Part shown: piece by piece, positions 1 through 6,267 of the stretch
How the letters are laid out: the number at the start of each line of letters is the position of its first letter
Position numbering within the stretch: the stretch's first letter is position 1
Assembly: GCA_934590135.1 (NCBI GenBank)
Contig: CAKTOT010000096.1
Location: forward strand, 1-8,735
DNA: 8,735 nucleotides
Direction of reading: 5' to 3'
From: an uncultured Muribaculaceae bacterium
Lineage (GTDB): Bacteria > Bacteroidota > Bacteroidia > Bacteroidales > Muribaculaceae
Program-made: the position numbers and the translations under genes
The notes under the pieces: model-generated
Databases searched by the model: none
What the model was told of the DNA's origin: nothing
Seen by the model: the letters and a program-made list of their open reading frames with translations, nothing else

Positions 1-263
1 CTCCATACTCCCTGTCACTGATACCCATTGCCGGGCAAATCAATCTTGCCTCTCAAACGCTATCTCAAGGCGTTTATATAGACACACAGACCCGGTATTG
101 CGTAAAATTCTTGGCAAAACATCTACCGGATGTCGGATGTATATTTATAATTCGCGGTCGAAAATATGTCGCCGAAAAATTCGAGACAGACATTACTTCG
201 GACGGGATGTCACAACTCATAACCGGTTACTTTTATCCGATTGAACTTATCGAAGAATCATAG
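1..263 (+). CDS. C-terminal part of an unrecognised protein (5' end outside window)
   Basis: An open frame runs from the left edge (frame 3) to the TAG at 261-263 and gives about 86 residues. The composition is protein-like, with alternating hydrophobic and polar stretches. It contains a Cys and Lys-rich middle (RYCVKFLAKHLPDVG), a segment GRKYVAEKFETDIT, and an aromatic ending GYFYPIELIEES. I do not recognise the family, and no enzyme motif or membrane helix is visible. The last part looks beta-rich and ends a full-length protein naturally. Its stop codon lies directly against the stop of the convergent recombinase gene, with a 6-bp overlap of the two coding regions and no room for a separate terminator. 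Position inside the likely mobile element suggests a cargo or element-maintenance gene, but that is inference. Frame 2 is also open for most of this stretch, but its translation is far less protein-like. Confidence 0.55.
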   Translation, partial: PYSLSLIPIAGQINLASQTLSQGVYIDTQTRYCVKFLAKHLPDVGCIFIIRGRKYVAEKFETDITSDGMSQLITGYFYPIELIEES

Positions 264-1454
264 GTTACCCTTGAAATGTAACGTCTCATTATGGACAGGC
301 CTATCACGGCCTTGTAGATACCTATTGGTCGTTGAAATATCAGTATGACGAGCTTGGTCACGAGCAATAACAATACCTTCAGCATTAGCAAGGTCGCGGA
401 TGCCGCTATCCTTGAGCGAATAAAACTGATACTCATCACCCCAACGCAGCGCTTTACGTAACTTTTGCCACTCCCTGCGAAAAATTTCACTACTTGCTTT
501 AAGTTGACTCGGACGCATATTACGACCAAAAATATAATATGTTCCCGGCTTGGAAAACAAATCAACATCCAGCATAAGACGAATAATATCATCGTTAATG
601 CCAACCTTACCATCTCGTTTATTCTTGCTGTACTCCGCGGCTACAAATATACTCTGCTCCTGAAGTGAGATGTCATTGATGCGCAAGTTGACCAGCTCGG
701 TCGGTCGAATCATTGTATAATACTCCATCATACAAGCGAGGAGATACACTTTGTCGCGAGGTTCGAGATATGCACGCAAACGATGTAGCATATCCACTGT
801 CAGTGGCTGCCGCTTCTTCTTTTGCTCGGGAACTTTTTTGATGGCCGTAGCCGGATTACTGCTTATATACTGCCGTTCGATGAAAAATGCCGCGATAGAC
901 GACAACCAACCACGATAATTGTTTCGCGTCCGACCGCTGACCTCACGATCAAGATACAACCAGTCCAAAAAATCCGTCATAAACGCCGTATCAAACTGAT
1001 ATACATACTTCGGCGGTATCACCATCGATGCAATATATTGGCGGAGGACATTGACCCGCGAATGATAACTGTGCCTGGTTTTATCCTTAGGCAACTTGTC
1101 GAGATGTCTATCATATTTGTCAAGAGCCTCGGACAAAAGCGTGTAGCACCTATTATCCGAAGCACAGACCCACGGCGACCACCCACTACGCAAGAGCTTA
1201 AGCAACGACTCTATTATTTCGGTCGCCCGACGCTTGCGTTCCGAGACCTTGCCGATGCGGTCAAGCATATACTTCTTCCTCCGCATCGAATCCGTCGCCG
1301 GATCAAATGCGTAGAAATCAACATACCAATTCTTGCCAACGTGTAACTTAGGGTAAGTGAAGCCGAGAACCTCAGCTTGAGGAGTGAAATTCTTTCGTGC
1401 AGGGCACATTTTTTTACATTTTTTCGCCGTCGGAAAAAATGTTGCATGATACAT
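258..1454 (-). CDS. Tyrosine recombinase (phage/ICE-type site-specific integrase)
   Basis: This 398-residue protein should cut and rejoin DNA at the element's attachment sites. An N-terminal arm-binding-like segment (about residues 35-70, KNWYVDFYAFDP then MRRKKYMLDRIG) is followed by a SAM-like core-binding domain (about 100-200) and the catalytic domain (about 210-385). The catalytic Arg is R250 in TMIRPTEL, and the beta-hairpin Lys is likely K277 or K279. The usual HxLR box is replaced by Y345-S-L-K348, followed by R369-H370-T-D and the nucleophile Y379 in TTNRYL. From memory, the SLKxxG variant is common in Bacteroidetes integrases. The first Met (1454) is given as the start, but Met16 (codon at 1409-1407) is a plausible alternative giving 383 residues. 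The 15 extra residues are Lys/Cys-rich and overlap an inverted repeat. No TAnnTTTG promoter is seen upstream. The gene points away from tRNA-Ser and lies about 90 bp from it, so that tRNA is the likely integration target. Confidence 0.93.
   Translation of the reverse strand: MYHATFFPTAKKCKKMCPARKNFTPQAEVLGFTYPKLHVGKNWYVDFYAFDPATDSMRRKKYMLDRIGKVSERKRRATEIIESLLKLLRSGWSPWVCASDNRCYTLLSEALDKYDRHLDKLPKDKTRHSYHSRVNVLRQYIASMVIPPKYVYQFDTAFMTDFLDWLYLDREVSGRTRNNYRGWLSSIAAFFIERQYISSNPATAIKKVPEQKKKRQPLTVDMLHRLRAYLEPRDKVYLLACMMEYYTMIRPTELVNLRINDISLQEQSIFVAAEYSKNKRDGKVGINDDIIRLMLDVDLFSKPGTYYIFGRNMRPSQLKASSEIFRREWQKLRKALRWGDEYQFYSLKDSGIRDLANAEGIVIARDQARHTDISTTNRYLQGRDRPVHNETLHFKGNL
1417..1441. repeat. 9-bp inverted repeat at the 5' end of the integrase gene
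   Basis: CATTTTTTC (1417-1425) and GAAAAAATG (1433-1441) are perfect inverted copies around a 7-base loop. If translation starts at Met16, the repeat sits just upstream of the start and could be an operator or arm site. If translation starts at Met1, it is simply within codons 5-13. Confidence 0.5.
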
Positions 1455-1469
1455 TTATGTTCTTAACTT

Positions 1470-1491
1470 CGTCCGACTATCGTCCGACTAT
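1470..1491. repeat. Exact 11-bp tandem direct repeat between integrase and tRNA-Ser
   Basis: CGTCCGACTAT occurs at 1470-1480 and again at 1481-1491 with no spacer. Short direct repeats beside an integrase gene and att site are typical of recombinase or excisionase arm-binding sites. That role is inference here. Confidence 0.7.
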
Positions 1492-1540
1492 TTTCAGCGA
1501 AGGCCGCGTAATCCACTGATTTACGCAGCCTTCGTGAAAA
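1491..1540. repeat. Long near-perfect hairpin downstream of tRNA-Ser
   Basis: CGAAGGCCGCGTAA (1498-1511) and TTACGCAGCCTTCG (1521-1534) form a 14-bp stem with one C/A mismatch (a G-U pair in the minus-strand RNA) around a 9-base loop. TTTTCA (1491-1496) and TGAAAA (1535-1540) extend it past a single bulged G at 1497. It lies just 3' of the tRNA on the minus strand. The T run comes before the stem rather than after it on either strand, so it is not a standard intrinsic terminator, although it may still end tRNA transcription. It could equally be part of the attachment region. Confidence 0.65.
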
Positions 1541-1545
1541 ATCTG

Positions 1546-1630
1546 CGGAGAGAGAGGGATTCGAACCCCCGGAGGTGTGACCCTCAACGGTTTTCAAGAC
1601 CGCCGCAATCGACCACTCTGCCATCTCTCC
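1546..1630 (-). tRNA. tRNA-Ser (anticodon UGA)
   Basis: Read on the minus strand, the gene starts GGAGAGATGGC at 1630 and ends TCTCTCCG at 1546, about 85 bases without CCA. The 7-bp acceptor stem is perfect (GGAGAGA with TCTCTCC) and the discriminator base is G, as expected for serine. The anticodon loop is CTTGAAA, giving TGA. A long variable arm (GAGG...CCTC) marks the class II shape of tRNA-Ser. The T arm is GGGGG-TTCGAAT-CCCTC. CCA is not encoded, so it would be added after transcription. The 3' end faces the integrase gene and is the likely attachment site of the neighbouring element, and the tRNA stays intact after insertion. Confidence 0.97.
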
Positions 1631-1666
1631 GTGTGGTCTTCCGCCGATATGACGGATTTGCGTGTG

Positions 1667-1674
1667 CAAAGTTA
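1667..1674 (-). promoter_or_regulatory. -7 box of the tRNA-Ser promoter
   Basis: On the minus strand this reads TAACTTTG followed by C, an exact match to the Bacteroidetes -7 consensus TAnnTTTG. It lies about 37 bases upstream of the tRNA 5' end, which leaves room for a short leader removed by RNase P. I see no clear -33 TTTG at the right spacing. Confidence 0.65.
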
Positions 1675-1769
1675 GCGCTTTTTTCTTAATTTCCGGCCAT
1701 TTGCCGTGATAATTTTTCGCCCTATAAATTCAGACTGTATCAACGGATATACCGACGCGGATATGCAGG

Positions 1770-2435
1770 TTATGCATCATAGACGGTTGGATCGGGGATG
1801 CCGGCGACTTGGAAGGCTTCGCGACGTTCGCGACAGGTGCCGCATGTGCCGCAATGGTGCTCGCCACCGCGATAGCAGCTGTAGGTGTGGCTGTAATCCA
1901 CGCCTATGGCGGCGCCGCGCTCCGCTATCTGACCCTTGGTAAGGTGCGTATAGGGCGTCAGCAGCGTAATGCCGTCGTAGGTGCCGGCGGCAATAGCACG
2001 CGACATATTCTCGACAAAGGCGGGACGACAGTCGGGATAAATGGCGTGGTCACCGCTATGGTTGGCCAGCATCACGTGCGCCAGATGGTGCGTCTCGGCA
2101 AGGCCGGCGGCCACCGACAGCATAATGCCGTTGCGGAAGGGCACAACGGTGCTGCGCATATTCTCGTCATCGTAATTGCCGTCGGGGATGGCATCGGCAC
2201 CGGAAAGCAGCGAGCTGGCAAAATGCTCGCCGATAAACTTCAAAGGTATGACCATTAGCGGAATATCAAGTTTAGCGCACTGAAAGCGTGCACACTCAAT
2301 TTCGCGTGCGTTGTGGTTGCTGCCGTAGTCAAAAGTTACGGCCATGGCGATACGCGGGGCGTATTCGCACAGCATAGTGACGGAGTCCATGCCGCCGCTC
2401 ACCACCATCAGAGTGTCTTTTTTCATAGTCTGCAT
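1770..2435 (-). CDS. queC: 7-cyano-7-deazaguanine synthase QueC
   Basis: QueC uses ATP and ammonia to turn 7-carboxy-7-deazaguanine into preQ0, a cytoplasmic step in queuosine biosynthesis. The 221-residue protein has the PP-loop ATP-pyrophosphatase motif SGGMDS (residues 13-18) and the conserved VPFRNG (98-103). It ends with the zinc-binding cysteines typical of QueC: C187, C195, C198 and C201 in SCYRGGEHHCGTCGTC. The length matches the family. Met1 (MQTMKKDTL) and Met4 (MKKDTL) are both possible starts, with no Shine-Dalgarno to decide. The gene follows queF by 15 bp on the same strand, so the two are likely co-transcribed. queD and queE, which make the substrate, are not in the window. Confidence 0.97.
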   Translation of the reverse strand: MQTMKKDTLMVVSGGMDSVTMLCEYAPRIAMAVTFDYGSNHNAREIECARFQCAKLDIPLMVIPLKFIGEHFASSLLSGADAIPDGNYDDENMRSTVVPFRNGIMLSVAAGLAETHHLAHVMLANHSGDHAIYPDCRPAFVENMSRAIAAGTYDGITLLTPYTHLTKGQIAERGAAIGVDYSHTYSCYRGGEHHCGTCGTCRERREAFQVAGIPDPTVYDA

Positions 2436-2450
2436 TTTCGATTGATGGGA

Positions 2451-2924
2451 TTACATATTGTTGCGGAAGGAGGCCATCAGTCGCTCACGAGCCATTTCCT
2501 TGTGGTCTTCGTCGCCGTAATTGGCAAAGGGGATGATGGAGATGCCGCCGCGCGGCGCAAACAACCCCGTGACTTCGATATACTTGGGATCCATCAAGCG
2601 GCACAGGTCCTTCATAATGATATTGACGCAATCTTCGTGAAAATCACCGTGGTTGCGAAACGAGAACAAGTACAGCTTCAGGCTCTTGCTCTCGACCATC
2701 TTGGTACGCGGAATGTACGAGATGATGATTTTGCCGAAATCGGGCTGCCCGGTCTTGGGGCACAGTGCCGTGAATTCGGGACAGGTGAAGGTCACGAGGT
2801 ATTCGTTGTCGGGATGCTTATTGTCAAAGGTCTCAAGCATCTCGGGACAGTAATCGGTGGGATATTTGACGCCGGTGTTTCCCAGCAGGGTCACTCCCGG
2901 CATTTCTTGCGGTGTACGGCTCAT
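2451..2924 (-). CDS. queF: NADPH-dependent preQ1 synthase QueF (short, unimodular type)
   Basis: QueF reduces the nitrile of preQ0 to the aminomethyl group of preQ1 with two NADPH, the step after QueC. The 157-residue length is that of the short Bacillus-type enzyme rather than the longer E. coli type. The active-site residues are all visible: the nucleophile C55 in FTALCPKTGQPD, D62, the QueF signature ESKSLKLYL (78-86), and H96-E97 in GDFHED. These positions coincide with those I recall for the B. subtilis enzyme. It is the first gene of a queF-queC operon. An apparent promoter (-7 box at 3035-3042) lies about 110 bases upstream, leaving a leader of about 100 bases with an unusual 9-bp repeat array. 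Confidence 0.97.
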   Translation of the reverse strand: MSRTPQEMPGVTLLGNTGVKYPTDYCPEMLETFDNKHPDNEYLVTFTCPEFTALCPKTGQPDFGKIIISYIPRTKMVESKSLKLYLFSFRNHGDFHEDCVNIIMKDLCRLMDPKYIEVTGLFAPRGGISIIPFANYGDEDHKEMARERLMASFRNNM

Positions 2925-2971
2925 AGTGTATTTTTCTGTGAATTCAGTTTCAGTTTTTTGGGGTAGCGACC

Positions 2972-3027
2972 TTAGGGTCCTCAGGGACTTTAAGGATCTT
3001 AGGCATTAAAGTCCTAAGAGACTTTAA
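2972..3027 (-). repeat. Degenerate 9-bp repeat array with competing hairpins in the queF leader
   Basis: On the plus strand the run divides into 9-mers TTAGGGTCC, TCAGGGACT, TTAAGGATC, TTAGGCATT, AAAGTCCTA and AGAGACTTT. The first four resemble one another, while the last two look like inverted copies. GGACTTTAA (2985-2993) pairs perfectly with TTAAAGTCC (3006-3014). TTAAAGTC (3006-3013) also pairs perfectly with GACTTTAA (3020-3027), so the two hairpins exclude each other. CTTAGG (2998-3003) with CCTAAG (3013-3018) is a third option. The array lies between the likely queF promoter and its start codon and would be transcribed. It could be a regulatory leader or just an expanding intergenic minisatellite. 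Confidence 0.6.
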
Positions 3028-3034
3028 AGCCTTG

Positions 3035-3042
3035 CAAAGGTA
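3035..3042 (-). promoter_or_regulatory. -7 box of the queF-queC operon promoter
   Basis: The minus strand reads TACCTTTG followed by C, an exact fit to TAnnTTTG. Transcription would begin near 3027-3031, at the edge of the repeat array. A -33 TTTG at normal spacing is not evident. Confidence 0.6.
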
Positions 3043-3094
3043 GCAATTTTGCGCGACATGGCGACTGCAGCATATCGCGGCAGCCGTTGCGGCA

Positions 3095-4924
3095 TCAGAA
3101 CGACTGCATGTCTACCAGGCGCTTATAGTATCCGTCGAGTGCCAAAAGCTGGTCGTGGGTGCCGCGCTCAACGATGCGGCCTTCGTGCATCACGCATATC
3201 ATATCGGCATTGCGTATGGTCGAAAGTCGGTGCGCAATCACCAGAGTGGTGCGGTCTTGCATCAAGCGCTCGAGCGCCTGCTGAACCAATTGCTCGCTCT
3301 CGCTGTCGAGGGCGCTGGTGGCCTCGTCCAGTATCAGCACCGGAGGATTCTTGAGGATGGCTCGCGCTATGGATACGCGCTGACGCTGGCCTCCGCTGAG
3401 GCGGCAACCGCGGTCTCCGATATTGGTCTGATAACCCTCGGGACTCTCGATGATAAATTCGTGGGCATTGGCGATACGGGCGGCCTGTTCCACCTGTTCC
3501 TGAGTGGCCCCGGCCGGAGCACCGAAGGTGATATTGTTGTAGAATGTATCGTTAAAAAGTATAGCTTCCTGGTTGACATTACCCATCAACGCGCGCAAGT
3601 CGTGCACGCGTACATCGCGTATATCGACACCATCGACGGTGATGCTGCCGCTGTCCACGTCATAAAAGCGCGGCAGAAGGTCGGCCAGCGTCGACTTGCC
3701 GCTGCCGCTCTGCCCCACCAAGGCCACGGTAGCGCCCGCCGGGATGTCCAGGCTCACGTCATCTATCACCTTATGGTCGCCGTAGCTGAAAGACACGTGC
3801 TTGTAGCTGATGGCACCGGCATGCGGAGGCAACGTCACGGGATGCTCCGGATCGGCGATGGGATTGACCGCCCCGAGGATTTTGTCGACACGCTGCATCG
3901 AGGCCAAGCCCTTCTGCACCGAGTAGGCCGCCTTGCTCAAATCCTTGGCCGGATTGATGATACTGTAAAATATCACCATGTAATATATAAACTGCGGAGC
4001 ATCAATGCCGGCGCTGCCGCCCAAGATCAGCGTTCCGCCAAACCATAGCACTATCGCAATGGCCGCCGTGCCTAGAAACTCGCTCATAGGATGCGCCAAC
4101 GACTGGCGACGCGCGATACGATTGGACAGACGATAAAATTCCTGATTTTCGCGATGAAACCGCGCGCGCACCTTATCCTCGGCGTTGAAAGCCTTGATGA
4201 TACGCAGTCCGCCCAAGGTCTCCTCGATATTGGACATCAGCACGCCCCATTGATTCTGGCCTTCAAGAGATTGACGCTTAAGGCGTTTGCCTACACGACC
4301 CATAACCATTCCGGCTAAAGGCAGCAGCACAAACACAAACACAGTCAACTGCCACGACACGGCCACCATCATAGCCAAGCACACGACAATCATCACCGGA
4401 TTCTTGAACATCATATCCAGCGACGCCATCACCGAATTCTCGATTTCGGCCACATCGCCGCTCATACGCGCCATCACATCGCCTTTACGCTCGCCCGTAA
4501 AGAACCCTATGGGCAGTCGCGTAATCTTATCGTAAACCTCGTTGCGAATATCGCGCACTATGCCACTGCGCAACGGAATGATGTAATACAGACTGAGATA
4601 CGTAGCCCCCGTCTTCAGAGCCGTCATCACAACCAGCGCCACGGCCAGCAACGCCAACGTCACCGACGGCCCGTACAGCGCCACAGCCTCCTGAGTGTAA
4701 TAATAGAAATTATTGACTACCACCTCCTTGAACGAGCCATCCGCCATCGTCATGTACACATAATGCGTAGCATTGATTTTGAACAGCATCTCCAATATCG
4801 GGATAATCAGTGCAAACGAAAACAGCGTCAGCAGCGCCGCCAGCACATTGAACAAAATGTTCAGTGCCAGATACTTCTTATACGGTGGAACAAAACGGCG
4901 CAACAGCGCAAAAAAATCTTTCAT
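3095..4924 (-). CDS. MsbA-type ABC exporter (fused permease and ATPase)
   Basis: This 609-residue half-transporter should work as an inner-membrane homodimer that flips or exports a lipid or other amphipathic substrate. The N-terminal part (about 1-340) is a six-helix ABC transmembrane domain, with hydrophobic segments near 20-47, 89-115, 172-205 and 285-320. The nucleotide-binding domain (about 370-609) has Walker A GQSGSGKST (404-412), the Q-loop Q452, the signature LSGGQ (509-513), Walker B VLILDE (529-534) and the H-loop H565, so it looks fully active. The family includes MsbA, which flips lipid A core, and the best guess here is a similar envelope role. Related multidrug exporters cannot be told apart by motifs. 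The loop between helices 1 and 2 (about 50-85) is long and Tyr-rich. The gene is separated from queF by about 170 bp and has its own promoter. Confidence 0.93.
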   Translation of the reverse strand: MKDFFALLRRFVPPYKKYLALNILFNVLAALLTLFSFALIIPILEMLFKINATHYVYMTMADGSFKEVVVNNFYYYTQEAVALYGPSVTLALLAVALVVMTALKTGATYLSLYYIIPLRSGIVRDIRNEVYDKITRLPIGFFTGERKGDVMARMSGDVAEIENSVMASLDMMFKNPVMIVVCLAMMVAVSWQLTVFVFVLLPLAGMVMGRVGKRLKRQSLEGQNQWGVLMSNIEETLGGLRIIKAFNAEDKVRARFHRENQEFYRLSNRIARRQSLAHPMSEFLGTAAIAIVLWFGGTLILGGSAGIDAPQFIYYMVIFYSIINPAKDLSKAAYSVQKGLASMQRVDKILGAVNPIADPEHPVTLPPHAGAISYKHVSFSYGDHKVIDDVSLDIPAGATVALVGQSGSGKSTLADLLPRFYDVDSGSITVDGVDIRDVRVHDLRALMGNVNQEAILFNDTFYNNITFGAPAGATQEQVEQAARIANAHEFIIESPEGYQTNIGDRGCRLSGGQRQRVSIARAILKNPPVLILDEATSALDSESEQLVQQALERLMQDRTTLVIAHRLSTIRNADMICVMHEGRIVERGTHDQLLALDGYYKRLVDMQSF

Positions 4925-4996
4925 AACAATATCAAAGTCTCACGAAGCCGCATCTTGCACAGCCGCGTGACGTCATCATGCGTTAGTTTTCGCCCA

Positions 4997-5004
4997 CAAA
5001 GTTA
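4997..5004 (-). promoter_or_regulatory. -7 box of the ABC exporter promoter
   Basis: The minus strand reads TAACTTTG, an exact match to TAnnTTTG, about 73 bases upstream of the exporter start codon. No -33 TTTG is found at the usual distance, the nearest being about 30 bases away. Confidence 0.55.
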
Positions 5005-5099
5005 CGCATTATTCGCGACATACCGCCCCACCCTCAAATGTACTTCATTTTAGTTGGCATACATAAGGCAACGCCTCAGCTCAAACCGGCAGCGGAGCT

Positions 5100-5131
5100 A
5101 TTGCGGATGTCGGGGGATATGGGTAACTTTG
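5100..5131 (+). promoter_or_regulatory. Promoter of the GT10 glycosyltransferase gene
   Basis: ATTG at 5100-5103 is followed after 20 bases by TAACTTTG (5124-5131), which fits the Bacteroidetes -33/-7 layout with one mismatch in the -33 box. Transcription would start near 5138, giving a leader of about 110 bases. Confidence 0.6.
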
Positions 5132-5248
5132 CATAGACGAAAGCAACGTATCCGACGATATATCGAGGATTCATTGCGAGGACGTCAAGCGAGTATATCG
5201 AAAAAGACAACAAGCAAAACAAAAATAAACTGAAGCAAACAACCTAAT

Positions 5249-6217
5249 ATGGGAAATAGAGCGGTGACAGTGAAGTTCGTGGATTTCTGGCCGTCGTTTG
5301 ATTGGCGGAACAACCGCTTTGTGCGTGCACTGGCATCGCAGCGGCAAGTGACGGTGCTGGAACCGACTTCGCCGGAGGTGCCGGATATACTGTTCTACTC
5401 GCGCGGTCCGGGATGCGAACATCTGAGCTACGACTGCCTGAAGGTGTATTTTACGGGCGAAAATGATTTCCCGGATTTCAACGAATGCGATTACGCGCTG
5501 TCGTTTTACGAGTGCGACTGCGGCGGCCGCAATTTGCGCTATCCGCTATATATGCTCTACGAGTGCGATGAGGCGGCTTGTCCGCCGGTATTGTCGGACG
5601 CCGAGGCCTTGGACCGCGGCTTTTGCTCGCTGGTGATGAGCAATTCGTCTAATTGTCATCCTCGTCGGCTCGAAATTGTCGATGCCATCGAGGCTTACCG
5701 ACCTCTGGCCTACGGCGGCGCCTTCCGCAACAATGTCGGCTCACGCGTGGCGAACAAAATCGCCTTTATCGGCGGCTACAAGTTCAATCTAGCGCTCGAA
5801 AACTCGGTCATGCCGGGTTACGTCACCGAGAAGCTGCTCGAGCCGCTGGCTGCCGCCACCGTCCCGATATACTGGGGCGCGGATGCGGCCAAGCGTGACT
5901 TCAATCCCGAGGCTTTTGTGTGCGTCAACGATTATGCCACATTTGACAGCCTCATCGCCGAGCTCAGGCGTCTGGACAACGACCCGGCAGCATACCTGGC
6001 TATGCTGCGCGCCCCTTCGCACGCCGCTGACACCGTGGCTTGCCTGGACACACGTCTGGCCGAGTTTCTCAACGCTATCGCCGACCGGCTCGAGCGCCGC
6101 ATTTCGCCATACGGCGAGATTCACAACCTGCAACGGCGCAATCGCGCTTTGGTGCCGCTGTGGCACAGCCGTATGGGGCGTGCCGCCGCAAGACTGCTCG
6201 GACGCTTTGCCAAATAA
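5249..6217 (+). CDS. GT10-family glycosyltransferase, probably alpha-1,3/1,4-fucosyltransferase
   Basis: The family transfers fucose from GDP-fucose to an acceptor sugar, often GlcNAc, on surface glycans. The 322-residue protein shows the two-part GT-B layout of bacterial GT10 enzymes. The N-terminal half carries FTGENDFPDFNECDYALSF (68-86), a GT10 hallmark. The C-terminal half has the donor-binding motif YKFNLALENS (177-186), then GYVTEK (190-195) and PIYWGA (206-211). E194-K195 correspond to the Glu-Lys pair that binds GDP-fucose in the H. pylori enzyme, by motif position. There is no signal peptide or membrane helix, so it should act in the cytoplasm or at the inner membrane face. The last ~30 residues are Arg-rich and possibly amphipathic, like the membrane-associating tail of H. 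pylori FucT. It is cysteine-rich in its first half. No other glycan-assembly gene is adjacent. The donor and acceptor are inferred from the family only. Confidence 0.9.
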   Translation: MGNRAVTVKFVDFWPSFDWRNNRFVRALASQRQVTVLEPTSPEVPDILFYSRGPGCEHLSYDCLKVYFTGENDFPDFNECDYALSFYECDCGGRNLRYPLYMLYECDEAACPPVLSDAEALDRGFCSLVMSNSSNCHPRRLEIVDAIEAYRPLAYGGAFRNNVGSRVANKIAFIGGYKFNLALENSVMPGYVTEKLLEPLAAATVPIYWGADAAKRDFNPEAFVCVNDYATFDSLIAELRRLDNDPAAYLAMLRAPSHAADTVACLDTRLAEFLNAIADRLERRISPYGEIHNLQRRNRALVPLWHSRMGRAAARLLGRFAK

Positions 6218-6267
6218 GACATTCACATGTAAAAATAGGACAAAACAGACGTTAATTGCAGCTTTGA

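Larger units (their letters stand above)
1..1546. mobile_element. End of a tRNA-Ser-associated integrative element (partial)
   Basis: The stretch from the left edge to the 3' end of tRNA-Ser carries a tyrosine recombinase next to the tRNA 3' end, repeats in the gap between them, and an unrecognised gene. Its base composition is visibly more AT-rich than the GC-rich genes to the right. Elements that insert at the 3' end of a tRNA normally carry the integrase at the tRNA-proximal end, as here. The far end, which should carry a second copy of part of the tRNA 3' sequence, is not in the window, so the element type (prophage, conjugative element or island) cannot be named. The boundary at 1546 is inferred from the tRNA end, not from a seen att duplication. 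Confidence 0.6.
4925..5248. other. Divergent intergenic region with two promoters
   Basis: This 324-base gap between the leftward exporter gene and the rightward glycosyltransferase gene contains no convincing ORF or RNA gene. It holds a -7 box for each direction (4997-5004 and 5124-5131). Its last ~60 bases are A-rich (AAACAAAAATAAACTG and similar), typical of Bacteroidetes translation leaders that lack a Shine-Dalgarno. I see no strong terminator or long repeat in it. Confidence 0.7.

Noticed and set aside
2..245. Alternative open frame 2 at the left edge
   Set aside because: The translation is Arg/Ser/Cys-rich and not protein-like, whereas frame 3 gives a convincing C-terminus that ends beside the integrase stop.
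1675..1769. Possible terminator after queC (CGGC/GCCG mini-stem near 1692-1704)
   Set aside because: The stem is only about four pairs and no clear T run follows on the minus strand, so it is not supported.
1809..2258. Plus-strand open frame opposite queC
   Set aside because: It is a shadow of the queC coding strand. Its Gly/Val/His-rich translation mirrors codon use on the other strand.
2925..2975. Possible preQ1-I riboswitch before queF: the leader contains CTACCCCAAAAAACTG on the minus strand, reminiscent of the A-rich tail of that class
   Set aside because: The five-base-pair P1 stem with a loop of proper size cannot be formed, and the pseudoknot partner for the CTG/CTA is missing. Only a GGT/ACC mini-hairpin with a 4-base loop is available.
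3155..4048. Long plus-strand open frame (297 codons) opposite the ABC exporter
   Set aside because: It lies antisense to the ATPase domain, whose motifs are all intact. The translation is His/Arg/Ala-rich with no family features, as expected of a GC-rich shadow frame.
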